From: JBGVSA01 sp049840475
Lineage (GTDB): Bacteria > Pseudomonadota > Gammaproteobacteria > Burkholderiales > Rhodocyclaceae
Length of the DNA: 64,000 nucleotides
Assembly: GCA_049840475.1 (NCBI GenBank)
Contig: JASGKX010000001.1
Location: forward strand, 930,001 to 994,000
Direction: 5' to 3'
Shown here: positions 56,013 to 64,000 of the stretch, piece by piece
Numbering within the stretch: the stretch's first letter is position 1
Layout of the letters: each line of letters begins with the position of its first letter
Program-made: the position numbers and the translations under genes
Notes under the pieces: generated by a model
Database searches by the model: none
What the model was told of the DNA's origin: nothing
What the model saw: only the letters and a program-made list of their open reading frames with translations

Positions 56013-57937
56013 GCGGCGTGCTCGCCCGTGGCCGAGGTCGAGCGTGCAGCCAACTCGTTTTTCTTCAGGTAGATCAGCAGCAACGAAACAGCGGCGGGCG
56101 TAATGCCCTGAATGCGCGAGGCCTGGCCGATGGTTTCCGGACGATGTTGCGTCAGCTTCTGCTGCACTTCGCGTGACAGGCCGCGCACGGTGCCGTAGTC
56201 GAGATCGGCCGGCAAACGCGTGTTTTCCTGTTGCGCGGTGCGTGCGACTTCGTCCTGCTGACGATCGATGTACCCCTGGTACTTGGCCTGGATTTCAACC
56301 TGCTCGATCGCCTGCGCGTCTGTCAGCGGATCAGTCGGTGCGCCGGTCAGGCTCATGAGTTGCTCATAGCTGACGCCGGGGCGGCGCAGCAGGTTGAAGT
56401 AGTTGTACTCGCGTTCGAGCGTCTTGCCGAAGATGGCTTCCTGCTCCTCTACGCCAAGCGCCGCCGGGCGCGCCCACACTTGTTTCAGGCGTTCAGCCTC
56501 GCGCTCGATGGCCTCGCACTTGCGGCTGAACGCGTCCCAACGTGCGTCGTCGACCAAGCCGAGGTGGCGGCCGATCTCGGTCAGACGCAGGTCGGCATTA
56601 TCCTCGCGCAGGCTCAGGCGGTATTCGGCGCGTGAGGTGAACATGCGATACGGCTCGGACACACCACGCGTGATCAGATCGTCCACCAGTACGCCGAGGT
56701 ACGCCTCTTCGCGGCGCGGACACCAGGCGTCCTTGCCCTGCACGAGCAACGCGGCGTTGATGCCGGCGAGCAGCCCTTGTGCAGCCGCTTCTTCGTAGCC
56801 TGTCGTGCCATTGATCTGTCCGGCGAAGAACAGCGCCTGAATCGACTTTGTCTCAAGACTGCTCTTGAGATTGCGCGGATCAAAGTAGTCGTATTCGATC
56901 GCATAGCCGGGACGCAGGATGTGCGCGTTTTCCATGCCTCGGATGCTGCGCACGATCTGCAGTTGCACGTCGAACGGCAACGATGTCGAAATGCCGTTGG
57001 GATAAAGCTCGTGCGTTGCAAGGCCTTCGGGTTCAAGGAAGACGTTATGGCTGTCCTTGTCGGCAAAGCGATGGATCTTGTCTTCGATCGACGGGCAATA
57101 GCGCGGCCCAACCCCTTCGATGACACCGGAATACATGGGCGAGCGATCAAGGTTGGCGCGGATGATGTCGTGCGTAGCGGTGTTGGTGCGCGTGATCCAG
57201 CACGGCAGTTGGCGCGGATGCTGTGAGCGCGAACCGAGGAAAGAGAACACGGGTTCCGGGTTGTCCCCCGGTTGCTCTTCCATGACCGAGAAATCGACAC
57301 TCTTGCCGTCGATGCGCGGCGGCGTGCCGGTCTTGAGGCGTCCAACAGGCAATGTCATTTCGCGCAGGCGATGCGACAGAGAAATGGCCGGCGGGTCCCC
57401 TGCGCGGCCAGCAGAATAGTTCTGCAAACCGACATGCACCAGACCGTTAAGGAAGGTGCCGGCAGTCAGCACCACAGCGGATGCATCAAAGCGCAAACCG
57501 ATCTGCGTGACCACGCCGACGGCGCGGTCACCCTCCAGCACGATGTCGTCGACGGCTTGTTGGAACAGCGTGAGGTTGGGCTGATTTTCGAGACGACGTC
57601 GGATCGCCGCCTTGTACATCACGCGATCAGCCTGCGCCCGCGTCGCGCGCACCGCCGGCCCCTTGCTGGCATTGAGCGTACGGAACTGGATACCACCTTC
57701 ATCCGTGGCCTCGGCCATGGCGCCGCCCAGCGCGTCAACTTCCTTCACCAGATGGCCCTTGCCAATTCCGCCGATCGACGGGTTGCAGCTCATCTGGCCC
57801 AGCGTTTCGATGTTATGGGTCAGCAGAAGCGTCTTGACGCCAGCTCGCGCCGCCGCGAGGGCTGCTTCGGTCCCGGCATGGCCGCCGCCGACGACGATCA
57901 CGTCGAAACGATCGGGGAAAACACTGGCGACTTTCAT
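56009..57937 (-). CDS. mnmG: tRNA uridine-5-carboxymethylaminomethyl modification enzyme MnmG (GidA)
   Basis: FAD-dependent enzyme of 642 residues which, with MnmE, modifies the wobble uridine of tRNAs. The FAD fold VVVGGGHAGTEAALAAAR and the signatures LLTHNIETLGQMSCNPSIGG, GPRYCPSIEDKIHRF and the redox CxxC-type regions are present, as is the C-terminal helical MnmE-binding domain (HRPETIGQASRIQGITPAAV). It heads the mnmG-rsmG-parA-parB block. Confidence 0.97.
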   Translation of the reverse strand: MKVASVFPDRFDVIVVGGGHAGTEAALAAARAGVKTLLLTHNIETLGQMSCNPSIGGIGKGHLVKEVDALGGAMAEATDEGGIQFRTLNASKGPAVRATRAQADRVMYKAAIRRRLENQPNLTLFQQAVDDIVLEGDRAVGVVTQIGLRFDASAVVLTAGTFLNGLVHVGLQNYSAGRAGDPPAISLSHRLREMTLPVGRLKTGTPPRIDGKSVDFSVMEEQPGDNPEPVFSFLGSRSQHPRQLPCWITRTNTATHDIIRANLDRSPMYSGVIEGVGPRYCPSIEDKIHRFADKDSHNVFLEPEGLATHELYPNGISTSLPFDVQLQIVRSIRGMENAHILRPGYAIEYDYFDPRNLKSSLETKSIQALFFAGQINGTTGYEEAAAQGLLAGINAALLVQGKDAWCPRREEAYLGVLVDDLITRGVSEPYRMFTSRAEYRLSLREDNADLRLTEIGRHLGLVDDARWDAFSRKCEAIEREAERLKQVWARPAALGVEEQEAIFGKTLEREYNYFNLLRRPGVSYEQLMSLTGAPTDPLTDAQAIEQVEIQAKYQGYIDRQQDEVARTAQQENTRLPADLDYGTVRGLSREVQQKLTQHRPETIGQASRIQGITPAAVSLLLIYLKKNELAARSTSATGEHAA

Positions 57938-58100
57938 GGGGAAACGATCCAGGTGGTGCGGGAAAGGGCAGTAATGATACGTCTACGGAAGCAAAAATCC
58001 TAGTCGAAACATGGGCTTGCGAGACAAGTTCACACCTTTTCAGGTGCTTGGGGCAAGACATTCACGCGATTCATCATGGTTGGCAAAGCTCGAGTGAACG

Positions 58101-58128
58101 AAAAAAGCCCCACCACGACAGCGGGGCT
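58101..58128 (-). terminator. Rho-independent terminator of the TRAP operon
   Basis: On the minus strand AGCCCC and GGGGCT arms are followed by six T, about 35 bases after the dctP stop. Confidence 0.75.
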
Positions 58129-58160
58129 ACATCCCGGAGGAGGGAGAAAACGGGTCGCAG

Positions 58161-59168
58161 CTATTTTTTGCCGCGTATCTTGGCCAGTTCGCTTTGCGTT
58201 TCGTTCCACAGATTCATGCCGACATCCGATGCGATGGTGGCGTTGACCTTGATGAGCCGATCGCGCATCCGATTGACCTCGGCCGGCGACAGCTCATTGA
58301 TCTGCATACCCTTGGCCTTGAGGTCGGCAAGTGCGCGGGCGGCTTCTTCGCGCGTGTCCTTGCGCTCGAAGTCGCGGCTCTTCTTGGCGGCAGCCATCAG
58401 CACGTTCTTTTCGTCCTTCGACAGTCCGTCCCACCACTTCTTGCTGGCTGTGACGATCCACGGGCTGTAAACGTGATTGGTCACGGTCAGGTACTTCTGC
58501 ACCTCGTAGAACTTGCTCGAAAGGATGGTGTTGTACGGATTCTCCTGACCATCGACGGTGCGGGTCTCGAGCGCGGTGAACAACTCCGAGAATGGCAGCG
58601 GTACCGCATTGGCGCCCAGTGTCTTGAAGCTGTCGAGGTAGACGTTGTTCTGCATCACGCGCAGCTTGATGCCGTCCATGTCTTCGACTTTGGCGACCGG
58701 GCGCTTGTTGTTGGTGAGATTGCGAAAGCCGTTCTCCCAGTACACGAGTCCCACCATGCCTTTGTCTTCGAGCGTGCCCTTGACCTTCTCGCCGATGGGA
58801 CCGTCAAGAACGGTGTCGGCTTCCTTCGTGCTGTTGAAGAGGAAGGGGGTGTCCCACAGCGCCATTTCTTTACTGATGCCCACAAGCGTGGCAGTGGACC
58901 CCACCATCATCTCCTGTGCGCCGCCGATGAGTGCTTGCTGCATCTGGACATCTGAGCCCAGCGCCGCGGCACCGATGGCGCGTACCTTCATCTTGCCGCC
59001 CGATAGTTTTTCGACTTCATCGGCAAAGACCTTCACCGCACGGCCCTGGTTGGACTGTTCGACCAATCCGTAGCCGAATCGGATCAGGCGTGGCTTGATG
59101 TCCTGTGCCTGTGCGCTCGCCGCCACCAGCATCACACCGAGGGCAGCCATCAGTTGGGTGAGTTTCAT
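58161..59168 (-). CDS. dctP: TRAP transporter solute-binding protein DctP
   Basis: Periplasmic binding protein of 335 residues. A signal peptide (residues 1-21, ending ASAQAQ) leads into the DctP fold: RFGYGLVEQSNQGRAVKVFA, the substrate-contact region KLRVMQNNVYLDSFKTLGAN with the conserved Arg, and DGQENPYNTILSSKFYEVQK. Gluconokinase in the same operon suggests a sugar acid such as gluconate as substrate (inference). It is the last gene of the operon. Confidence 0.93.
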   Translation of the reverse strand: MKLTQLMAALGVMLVAASAQAQDIKPRLIRFGYGLVEQSNQGRAVKVFADEVEKLSGGKMKVRAIGAAALGSDVQMQQALIGGAQEMMVGSTATLVGISKEMALWDTPFLFNSTKEADTVLDGPIGEKVKGTLEDKGMVGLVYWENGFRNLTNNKRPVAKVEDMDGIKLRVMQNNVYLDSFKTLGANAVPLPFSELFTALETRTVDGQENPYNTILSSKFYEVQKYLTVTNHVYSPWIVTASKKWWDGLSKDEKNVLMAAAKKSRDFERKDTREEAARALADLKAKGMQINELSPAEVNRMRDRLIKVNATIASDVGMNLWNETQSELAKIRGKK

Positions 59169-59198
59169 GGTGAGTCTCCTTTGGGGGATATCTGCCGA

Positions 59199-60479
59199 TC
59201 AGTGAAGCCACCGGAGCGGCGTCAGTACCAATTGCGGGAAGGCGACGAACAACGCCGCCAGCACCACATAGACGGCCAGGAAGGGATTGGTGCCTCGGAT
59301 GACCGTCTCCATCCGCAAGCGCCCGACACCGGCAACGACGTTCTGCACGGTACCGACCGGGGGTGTAATCAAGCCTATGCAACCAACATAAATGAACATG
59401 AAGCCAAAGTAGATCGGATCGATGCCGGCCTTTGTCGCCAGCGGGGCGCATACCGGCGCAAAGATCAGGATTGTCGGTGTCAGGTCCATGGCGGTACCGA
59501 CGAAGAGGAGGAACACCATCATCAGCGCCATGAACAGAATCGGCTGTCCAAGGACCGGCGCGAAGGTCTGCGCGAGCTGGTTGGGCAGATCGGCCAGTGT
59601 GATCATGTACGCCGTGACGGTGGCCGCACCGCACAGGAACATCACCACGGCCGTCGTCTTCGAGGCACCCACCAGCACATGGTAGACGTCGCGCGGTGAG
59701 AGCTCGCGATAGATGAACATCGATACGAACAGCGCGTATACGGCGGCGACCACGGCGGCTTCGGTAGGCGTGAAGATGCCGCCCTTGAGACCGCCCAGAA
59801 TGATGACCGGCATCATCATCGCCCACAGGCTGCGCGCCAGCGCACGCAGTCGATCGGGCCATGACACCCGCGCCATGGGAGCCAGCTTGTGGCGGCGTGC
59901 GATGGACCACCACGCGCCAATCAGGAAGAGGCCCATCATCAACCCTGGAAAGACACCAGAGAGGAACAACCCTTGGATGGACACATTGGTCGTGACGCCA
60001 TAGATCACGAAGGGCATGGAGGGCGGAATGATCGGCGCGATGATGCCACCCGAAGCCAACAACCCGGCCGAGTAGCTGTCTGGATAGCGGTTCTCGCGCA
60101 TCATGGGCAATAGCAGCGTGGCCAGTGCTGCCGTATCGGCAATCGCCGAGCCGCTCATCGATGCAAGCAAGATAGCGGCAGCCACGGTGACGTAACCTAG
60201 TCCCCCCGGAATATGCCCGACGAATGCGCGCGCAAGATCGATGATGCGACGGGACAATCCACCCGCATTCATCAGTTCGCCGGCAAGAATGAAGAACGGT
60301 ACGGCCAGCAACGGAAAACTGTCGAAGCCGGCCTGGAGATTCTGGGCAAGCAACTGCGAATCGAAGAAGTCGAGGTGCCACATCAGCACCACGCCCGTCA
60401 GTACCAGCGCATGGGCGATCGGCATGCCGATGAACATGCCGAAGATGAGAACGCCGAGGAAGATGATGGTGACGAGCAT
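59199..60479 (-). CDS. dctM: TRAP transporter large permease DctM
   Basis: A 426-residue inner-membrane permease with about 12 helices, using an ion gradient to import the solute delivered by DctP. Signatures are FGMFIGMPIAHALVLTGVVL at the N terminus, FSLLAVPFFILAGELMNAGG-type loop (FPLLAVPFFILAGELMNAG) and SGSAIADTAALATLLLPMM. It starts 3 bases after dctQ. Confidence 0.95.
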   Translation of the reverse strand: MLVTIIFLGVLIFGMFIGMPIAHALVLTGVVLMWHLDFFDSQLLAQNLQAGFDSFPLLAVPFFILAGELMNAGGLSRRIIDLARAFVGHIPGGLGYVTVAAAILLASMSGSAIADTAALATLLLPMMRENRYPDSYSAGLLASGGIIAPIIPPSMPFVIYGVTTNVSIQGLFLSGVFPGLMMGLFLIGAWWSIARRHKLAPMARVSWPDRLRALARSLWAMMMPVIILGGLKGGIFTPTEAAVVAAVYALFVSMFIYRELSPRDVYHVLVGASKTTAVVMFLCGAATVTAYMITLADLPNQLAQTFAPVLGQPILFMALMMVFLLFVGTAMDLTPTILIFAPVCAPLATKAGIDPIYFGFMFIYVGCIGLITPPVGTVQNVVAGVGRLRMETVIRGTNPFLAVYVVLAALFVAFPQLVLTPLRWLH

Positions 60480-60482
60480 GTC

Positions 60483-61001
60483 TCACTCCACCCCGACATC
60501 AGTGTCCTGGTGGATCACGCGACGACGGCCGGTGACCTGCATGACGAGAACGACAAGCATGCCGATGGCCATGATCAGCACGGCAGCCGCAGCCAATGCA
60601 AGCGGGTAACGAATGACCGTGCTGAACGTATGCAATCCGGCGATGACCTGGTCCCATGCGCCTTTGGCGACTAGTACCAGGCCCATGGCCGTGAGCAAGG
60701 TCGCAATACCCGTGCATACCTTGAGCGGCACGCCGGACAGACGCGAGACGATCATGTCGAAGCCCAGGTGCTTGCCTTCCACCGCCGCGAGGATGGCGCC
60801 GATGCACACCAACCACACGAACAGCAGACGCGACAGTTCTTCGTAGAACACGATGCCCGTGTCAAACACGTAGCGCAGCACGACGTTGGTGAACACGGCG
60901 ACCACCATGACGGCGAGGCTGGCCGCCATGATCGCTTCGATCGCCTTATGCAACCTGCCCGGCGACGGTGGTGGTTCCGCGTGCGATGGCTGTTGATCCA
61001 C
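60483..61001 (-). CDS. dctQ: TRAP transporter small permease DctQ
   Basis: A 172-residue membrane protein with four helices, scaffold for DctM. It has the DctQ motif VVAVFTNVVLRYVFDTGIVF followed by EELSRLLFVWLVCIGAILAA. The N-terminal 22 residues are polar. Located between gntK and dctM in the same operon. Confidence 0.92.
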   Translation of the reverse strand: MDQQPSHAEPPPSPGRLHKAIEAIMAASLAVMVVAVFTNVVLRYVFDTGIVFYEELSRLLFVWLVCIGAILAAVEGKHLGFDMIVSRLSGVPLKVCTGIATLLTAMGLVLVAKGAWDQVIAGLHTFSTVIRYPLALAAAAVLIMAIGMLVVLVMQVTGRRRVIHQDTDVGVE

Positions 61002-61029
61002 GGATGTCTCCTCTGCGTACTCTTCCGGT

Positions 61030-61569
61030 CTATCGATCGACGGCGGGGTTCAGCCACCTATCGACGGCATCGACCAAGGTCTCCAATGCGTCGGTGGCAG
61101 ATACGCGCAGGACGCGTGGCTCGCCCACCGGCGATTCGAGCGTGGCGAACTGACTGGCGACAAGGCTGGCGGGAAATAGGTGGTCGGAACGGCTGGCCAC
61201 GCGCGCTTCGGCGACAGGCTGGTCGATATCAAGAAAGACGAAGTGCAGGTCGGGCACCGCTGCACGCAATGCATCCCGGTAGCGCTGCCTGAGCGCAGAG
61301 CAGGTCAGCACGATGCCGTCATGTTTCGATGCGCCCTGCTGCAGGAGCGCGCCGAGGCGGGCCAGCCAACCTGCACGATCCTTGTCGGTAAGCGGAATGC
61401 CCTCGCGCATCTTGGTAACAGCGTCCGGCGAGTGATATTCATCGCCTTCGATCAAATGCCAGCCAAAACGCTGCGCACACGCCGCACCGAGCGTAGATTT
61501 TCCGCATCCGGCAACGCCCATTATGACGATGGCCATCACCACGGGCGTGGTAGCGCTATCTTGTGTCAT
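61030..61569 (-). CDS. gntK: Gluconokinase GntK
   Basis: Cytoplasmic kinase forming 6-phosphogluconate from gluconate. P-loop VAGCGKSTLGAACAQRFGW, then LIEGDEYHSPDAVTKMREG and TDKDRAGWLARLGALL, and CSALRQRYRDALR are typical. Full frame gives 179 residues. An internal start at 61536 (MAIVIMGVAGCGKST) fits the family better and would place the operator at 61551-61558 upstream of the gene; the ribosome binding site does not decide. First gene of the TRAP operon. Confidence 0.93.
   Translation of the reverse strand: MTQDSATTPVVMAIVIMGVAGCGKSTLGAACAQRFGWHLIEGDEYHSPDAVTKMREGIPLTDKDRAGWLARLGALLQQGASKHDGIVLTCSALRQRYRDALRAAVPDLHFVFLDIDQPVAEARVASRSDHLFPASLVASQFATLESPVGEPRVLRVSATDALETLVDAVDRWLNPAVDR
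61549..61560. promoter_or_regulatory. Operator-like palindrome, gntK side
   Basis: GGTAGCGCTATC contains the perfect palindrome TAGCGCTA at 61551-61558, with a central CG step typical of LacI-family operators. An identical 12-mer is found 115 bases away next to the regulator gene. Confidence 0.6.
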
Positions 61570-61663
61570 CTCTCTGGGTGCGCAAATGGCGTGATTACGG
61601 TGATGCCCTACATTGGCAGGGAATCAATGAAGCAGGTAATCCCGCAATTGCTGCATGTTTTGG

Positions 61664-61675
61664 GGTAGCGCTATC
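61664..61675. promoter_or_regulatory. Operator-like palindrome, regulator side
   Basis: The second copy of GGTAGCGCTATC (core 61666-61673). It lies inside a possible regulator promoter, TTGCTG (61648) - 18 bases - TATCCT (61672), so binding would block the regulator's own transcription. Confidence 0.6.
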
Positions 61676-61737
61676 CTATTCTTGCATTTGTGGGAAAACT
61701 CCTAGGGATTACCCGCTTGGATAGCAAGAGAGTCACG

Positions 61738-62751
61738 ATGGGAAGAAAGAGCCGCGCGACCGGGCGCGTGACCTTGGACGACGTGGCGCAGGCGGCCGAA
61801 GTCAGTCGTATCACGGCGTCCCGTGTGCTGCGCGGCGAGCGTGTGGGTGAAGAACTGGCGGTCAGGGTACGTGCAGCGGCCACCGCGCTCGGCTATGTGC
61901 CAGACCCAGCGGCTCGGGCTCTCGCTTCGGCGCGCAGCACTCATGTGGTGGTACTCGTTCCGATGCTGTCGAATGCGCTATTCGTCGATCTGCTCGAGGC
62001 CGTCCATCGGGTGCTCTTCCCTGCTGGCTACCAGGCCATGATCGGCGTCACTCATTACGATGCTGAAGAGGAAGAACTACTGCTGCGGAGCTACCTCGCT
62101 CATCGGCCGGCCGGCCTTCTCGTCACTGGATTCGACCGAACGGAGGCCGGGCGCCATCTGATCGCGTCCAGCGGTGTCCCGTGCGTCCACTTGATGGAGA
62201 CGACCGAAGCACCGGGCGTACATTGCGTCGGCTTTTCGCAGATTGAGGCCGGCGCGGCGATGACCGAGCATTTGCTTTCGCGCGGACATACGCGCATTGC
62301 CTTCGCTGCCGCACAACTCGATCGACGGACGCTACAGCGCGCAGAGGGCTACCGACGTGCGTTGCGCTCGGCGGGTCACTACGACCCCCGCCTGGAGCAA
62401 TTGAGTCCGGAGCGCTCTTCGCTCCGTCTGGGTAGCGAGCTTTTTGAGAGCCTGCTGAAGGACCACCCCGATGTGGAGGCGATCTTCTTCGGGAACGATG
62501 ATCTGGCTCAGGGCGGATTGCTTGCTGCACAAAGGGCCGGCATTGCGGTGCCAGAGGGTGTGGCTATCGCTGGCTTCAATGATGTCGCCGGTAGCGATCA
62601 GTTGGTGCCTCCCCTGACGACCGTGCGCACCCCGCGTGCAGAGGTCGGCGAGGCCGGCGCACGCATGCTTCTTCAACTCATGCAGGGGCAGCGTCCCGTG
62701 CAAAGTTCGATCCGTCTTCCTTACACAGTTATCGTTCGCGGAAGTGCGTGA
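61738..62751 (+). CDS. gntR: LacI-family transcriptional regulator (gluconate-type)
   Basis: A 337-residue repressor. The N-terminal helix-turn-helix is VTLDDVAQAAEVSRITASRV with hinge residues LGYVPDPAARALAS; the periplasmic-binding-like sensor domain (about 65-337) includes SNALFVDLLEAVHRVLFPAG and FFGNDDLAQGGLLAAQRAGI. It is divergent from gntK-dctQMP and almost certainly controls it with a sugar acid or its phosphate as inducer (inference). The start at 61738 (MGRKSRATGRVTLDD) is preferred; a GTG at 61690 is in frame. Confidence 0.92.
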   Translation: MGRKSRATGRVTLDDVAQAAEVSRITASRVLRGERVGEELAVRVRAAATALGYVPDPAARALASARSTHVVVLVPMLSNALFVDLLEAVHRVLFPAGYQAMIGVTHYDAEEEELLLRSYLAHRPAGLLVTGFDRTEAGRHLIASSGVPCVHLMETTEAPGVHCVGFSQIEAGAAMTEHLLSRGHTRIAFAAAQLDRRTLQRAEGYRRALRSAGHYDPRLEQLSPERSSLRLGSELFESLLKDHPDVEAIFFGNDDLAQGGLLAAQRAGIAVPEGVAIAGFNDVAGSDQLVPPLTTVRTPRAEVGEAGARMLLQLMQGQRPVQSSIRLPYTVIVRGSA

Positions 62752-62874
62752 TTGTGTTTGGCTATCGAATTCATTCCGGCAATCAATTAGATTGATTAAT
62801 GATCTCTGGGCAGAATGCACCTGTGCCTGACGACAACGCAGGCGATTACCGAAATTCAACACAGGAGCTCAGAG

Positions 62875-63423
62875 ATGAAGACCATTGGCGACAAGATCGA
62901 ATCCTTCAACGTTGTGGGTGTGAAGCCGGGTTTCAACCTGCCCGAAGAGAATGGCCAGTCCGCGTTCGAGAACATCACCGAAAAGTCGTTCCCGGGCAAG
63001 TGGAAGGTCATCTATTTCTACCCGAAGGACTTCACCTTCGTCTGCCCGACGGAAATCGTTGAGTACGACAAAATGGCCAATGACCTGGCCGACCGCGATG
63101 CGGTGCTGATGGGTGGTTCCAGCGACAACGAGTTCGTGAAGCTGGCATGGCGTCGCGACCACAAGGATCTGTCCAAGCTGAGTCACTGGAGCTTTGCTGA
63201 CGTGACGGGTTCGCTGATCGACCAGTTCGGTATCCGCGACAAGGCCGCTGGTGTGGCACTGCGTGCAACCTTTATCGTTGATCCGGAAAACGTCATTCAG
63301 CACGTGACCGTGAATACGCTGGATGTCGGCCGCAACGCTTCGGAAGCTCTGCGTGTTCTGGATGCGCTCCAAACCGGCGAACTGTGCCCGTGCAACCGCG
63401 CAGTGGGCGGCGATACGCTGTAA
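62875..63423 (+). CDS. ahpC: Alkyl hydroperoxide reductase / peroxiredoxin AhpC
   Basis: A 182-residue peroxiredoxin. The peroxidatic cysteine lies in FYPKDFTFVCPTEIVEYD, and a C-terminal ELCPCNRA holds the resolving cysteines. It reduces hydroperoxides in the cytoplasm. The following ahpD supplies the reducing partner, so this is the AhpC-AhpD type rather than AhpF-dependent. The start at 62875 is preceded by GGAGCTCAGAG. Confidence 0.95.
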   Translation: MKTIGDKIESFNVVGVKPGFNLPEENGQSAFENITEKSFPGKWKVIYFYPKDFTFVCPTEIVEYDKMANDLADRDAVLMGGSSDNEFVKLAWRRDHKDLSKLSHWSFADVTGSLIDQFGIRDKAAGVALRATFIVDPENVIQHVTVNTLDVGRNASEALRVLDALQTGELCPCNRAVGGDTL

Positions 63424-63528
63424 TCGCAGTCGCGCGTCCCCTACCCCAACTTTCTGACCATAAATAACAAGGAACCGGCACTCTGATCGGGTGCTGGATT
63501 CCTGAGCAGATTTCGGAGCACACGACAC

Positions 63529-64000
63529 ATGGAAGCACTCAACGCCATCAAGGAACTCATTCCCGACTACGCGAAGGACGTTCGCCTGAGCATCGACGGC
63601 GTCATCGCCCGCTCGTCGCTGCCGGCCAATGAAGCAGTGGGCGCAGCACTGGCCGCTGCGTTCGCTGCAAAGAGCACGACGCTGGTGAAGATCTTCCGCG
63701 AGTCAGGTCTGCTGGCGCCGGAAGAACTGCAAGCTGCCCAGACGGCTGCGTCAATCATGGGCATGACCAACGCGTGGTATTCGTACCTGGACATGGCTGC
63801 CGACGCAGACCTGAAGACTCAACAGGCTGGCCTGCGGATGAACGCTTATTCAACCCACGGTGGTGTCGATCAGCGGCGCTTCGAATTGTGGGCGCTGTCG
63901 GCGAGCATTGTTGGCAAGTGCAAGTTCTGCATTGCTGCCCACGCTGATGTACTGCGTAAGGCTGGCTTGGGCACGGTTGAACTGAAGGATGTTGGTCGTA
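63529..64000 (+). CDS. ahpD: Alkyl hydroperoxide reductase AhpD, partial
   Basis: The first 157 residues of a carboxymuconolactone decarboxylase-like protein, cut by the window end. The redox CxxC lies in IVGKCKFCIAAHADVLRKAG with the downstream His of the active site. It recycles AhpC. The gap to ahpC is 105 bases. Confidence 0.92.
   Translation, partial: MEALNAIKELIPDYAKDVRLSIDGVIARSSLPANEAVGAALAAAFAAKSTTLVKIFRESGLLAPEELQAAQTAASIMGMTNAWYSYLDMAADADLKTQQAGLRMNAYSTHGGVDQRRFELWALSASIVGKCKFCIAAHADVLRKAGLGTVELKDVGR

Noticed and set aside
53733..57937. parS sites near parAB
   Set aside because: The region was read for the TGTTTCACGTGAAACA type palindrome and no good match was seen inside the window.
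59017..60486. A 489-codon minus-strand frame overlapping dctM and dctP
   Set aside because: It is out of frame with two clearly conserved TRAP genes and its His/Arg/Cys-rich sequence has no domain.

Overview
The window looks like a chromosomal segment of a high-GC betaproteobacterium of the order Burkholderiales, close to Burkholderiaceae (Ralstonia, Cupriavidus or Pandoraea-like). Reasons are the gltB-gltD pair, a DUF971-ubiE-Tim44-ubiJ neighbourhood, the complete atpIBEFHAGDC operon near mnmG-rsmG-parA-parB (usually close to the chromosomal origin), and the closeness of the encoded proteins to that group. The genus cannot be fixed from sequence reading alone. No rRNA, tRNA or CRISPR array was seen.

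Layout. 1-7.6 kb: murB and the glutamate synthase genes gltB-gltD. 7.7-19.2 kb: a type II secretion (T2SS) locus on the minus strand, read as gspL-gspM-gspC-like-gspD', then an IS21-family element, a gene remnant with a terminator, and gspE-F-G-H-I-J-K. The IS21 copy has perfect 26-bp ends but no target duplication. It replaces nearly all of the presumed secretin gene, so this T2SS is probably dead unless a secretin is encoded elsewhere. 19.5-25.5 kb: a compact polysaccharide modification and export island (hexapeptide acyltransferase, Wzm permease, Wzt ATPase with a C-terminal carbohydrate domain, and a very large methyltransferase/coiled-coil/WbsX/RgpF protein). 25.5-30 kb: MscS channel, PIN protein, MOSC protein and a two-component system. 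30-36 kb: uppP, yqiA, rarD, an RNase II-type exoribonuclease, a TonB-like protein and a GNAT enzyme. 36-42.5 kb: SMP-30 protein, DUF971, ubiE, a DUF4124/M23/MFS insert, Tim44-like protein and ubiJ. 42.6-49.6 kb: the ATP synthase operon. 50-58 kb: an LplT-PlsC type lipid protein, an orphan carbohydrate-binding protein, DUF4197, a cupin, and parB-parA-rsmG-mnmG. 58-62.8 kb: a TRAP transporter with gluconokinase and a divergent LacI-type regulator flanked by two identical operators. 62.9-64 kb: ahpC and the start of ahpD.

The most striking whole-window observation is that seven genes (gspJ, the WbsX-RgpF gene, uppP, rarD, the exoribonuclease gene, atpG, rsmG) are each broken by a single extra base, and all seven breaks sit in the same heptamer type, GTNGAAC (read on one strand), where GTNGAC would restore the frame. 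Every repaired gene has the length usual for its family. Several are essential or highly conserved, so a systematic base-calling or assembly error at a (possibly methylated) GTNGAC motif is the best explanation. The biological highlight is the export island: one polypeptide seems to join a methyltransferase, a coiled coil and two glycan-related domains next to a Wzt carrying a carbohydrate-recognition domain. This resembles chain-terminating, length-measuring systems of ABC-exported O antigens.
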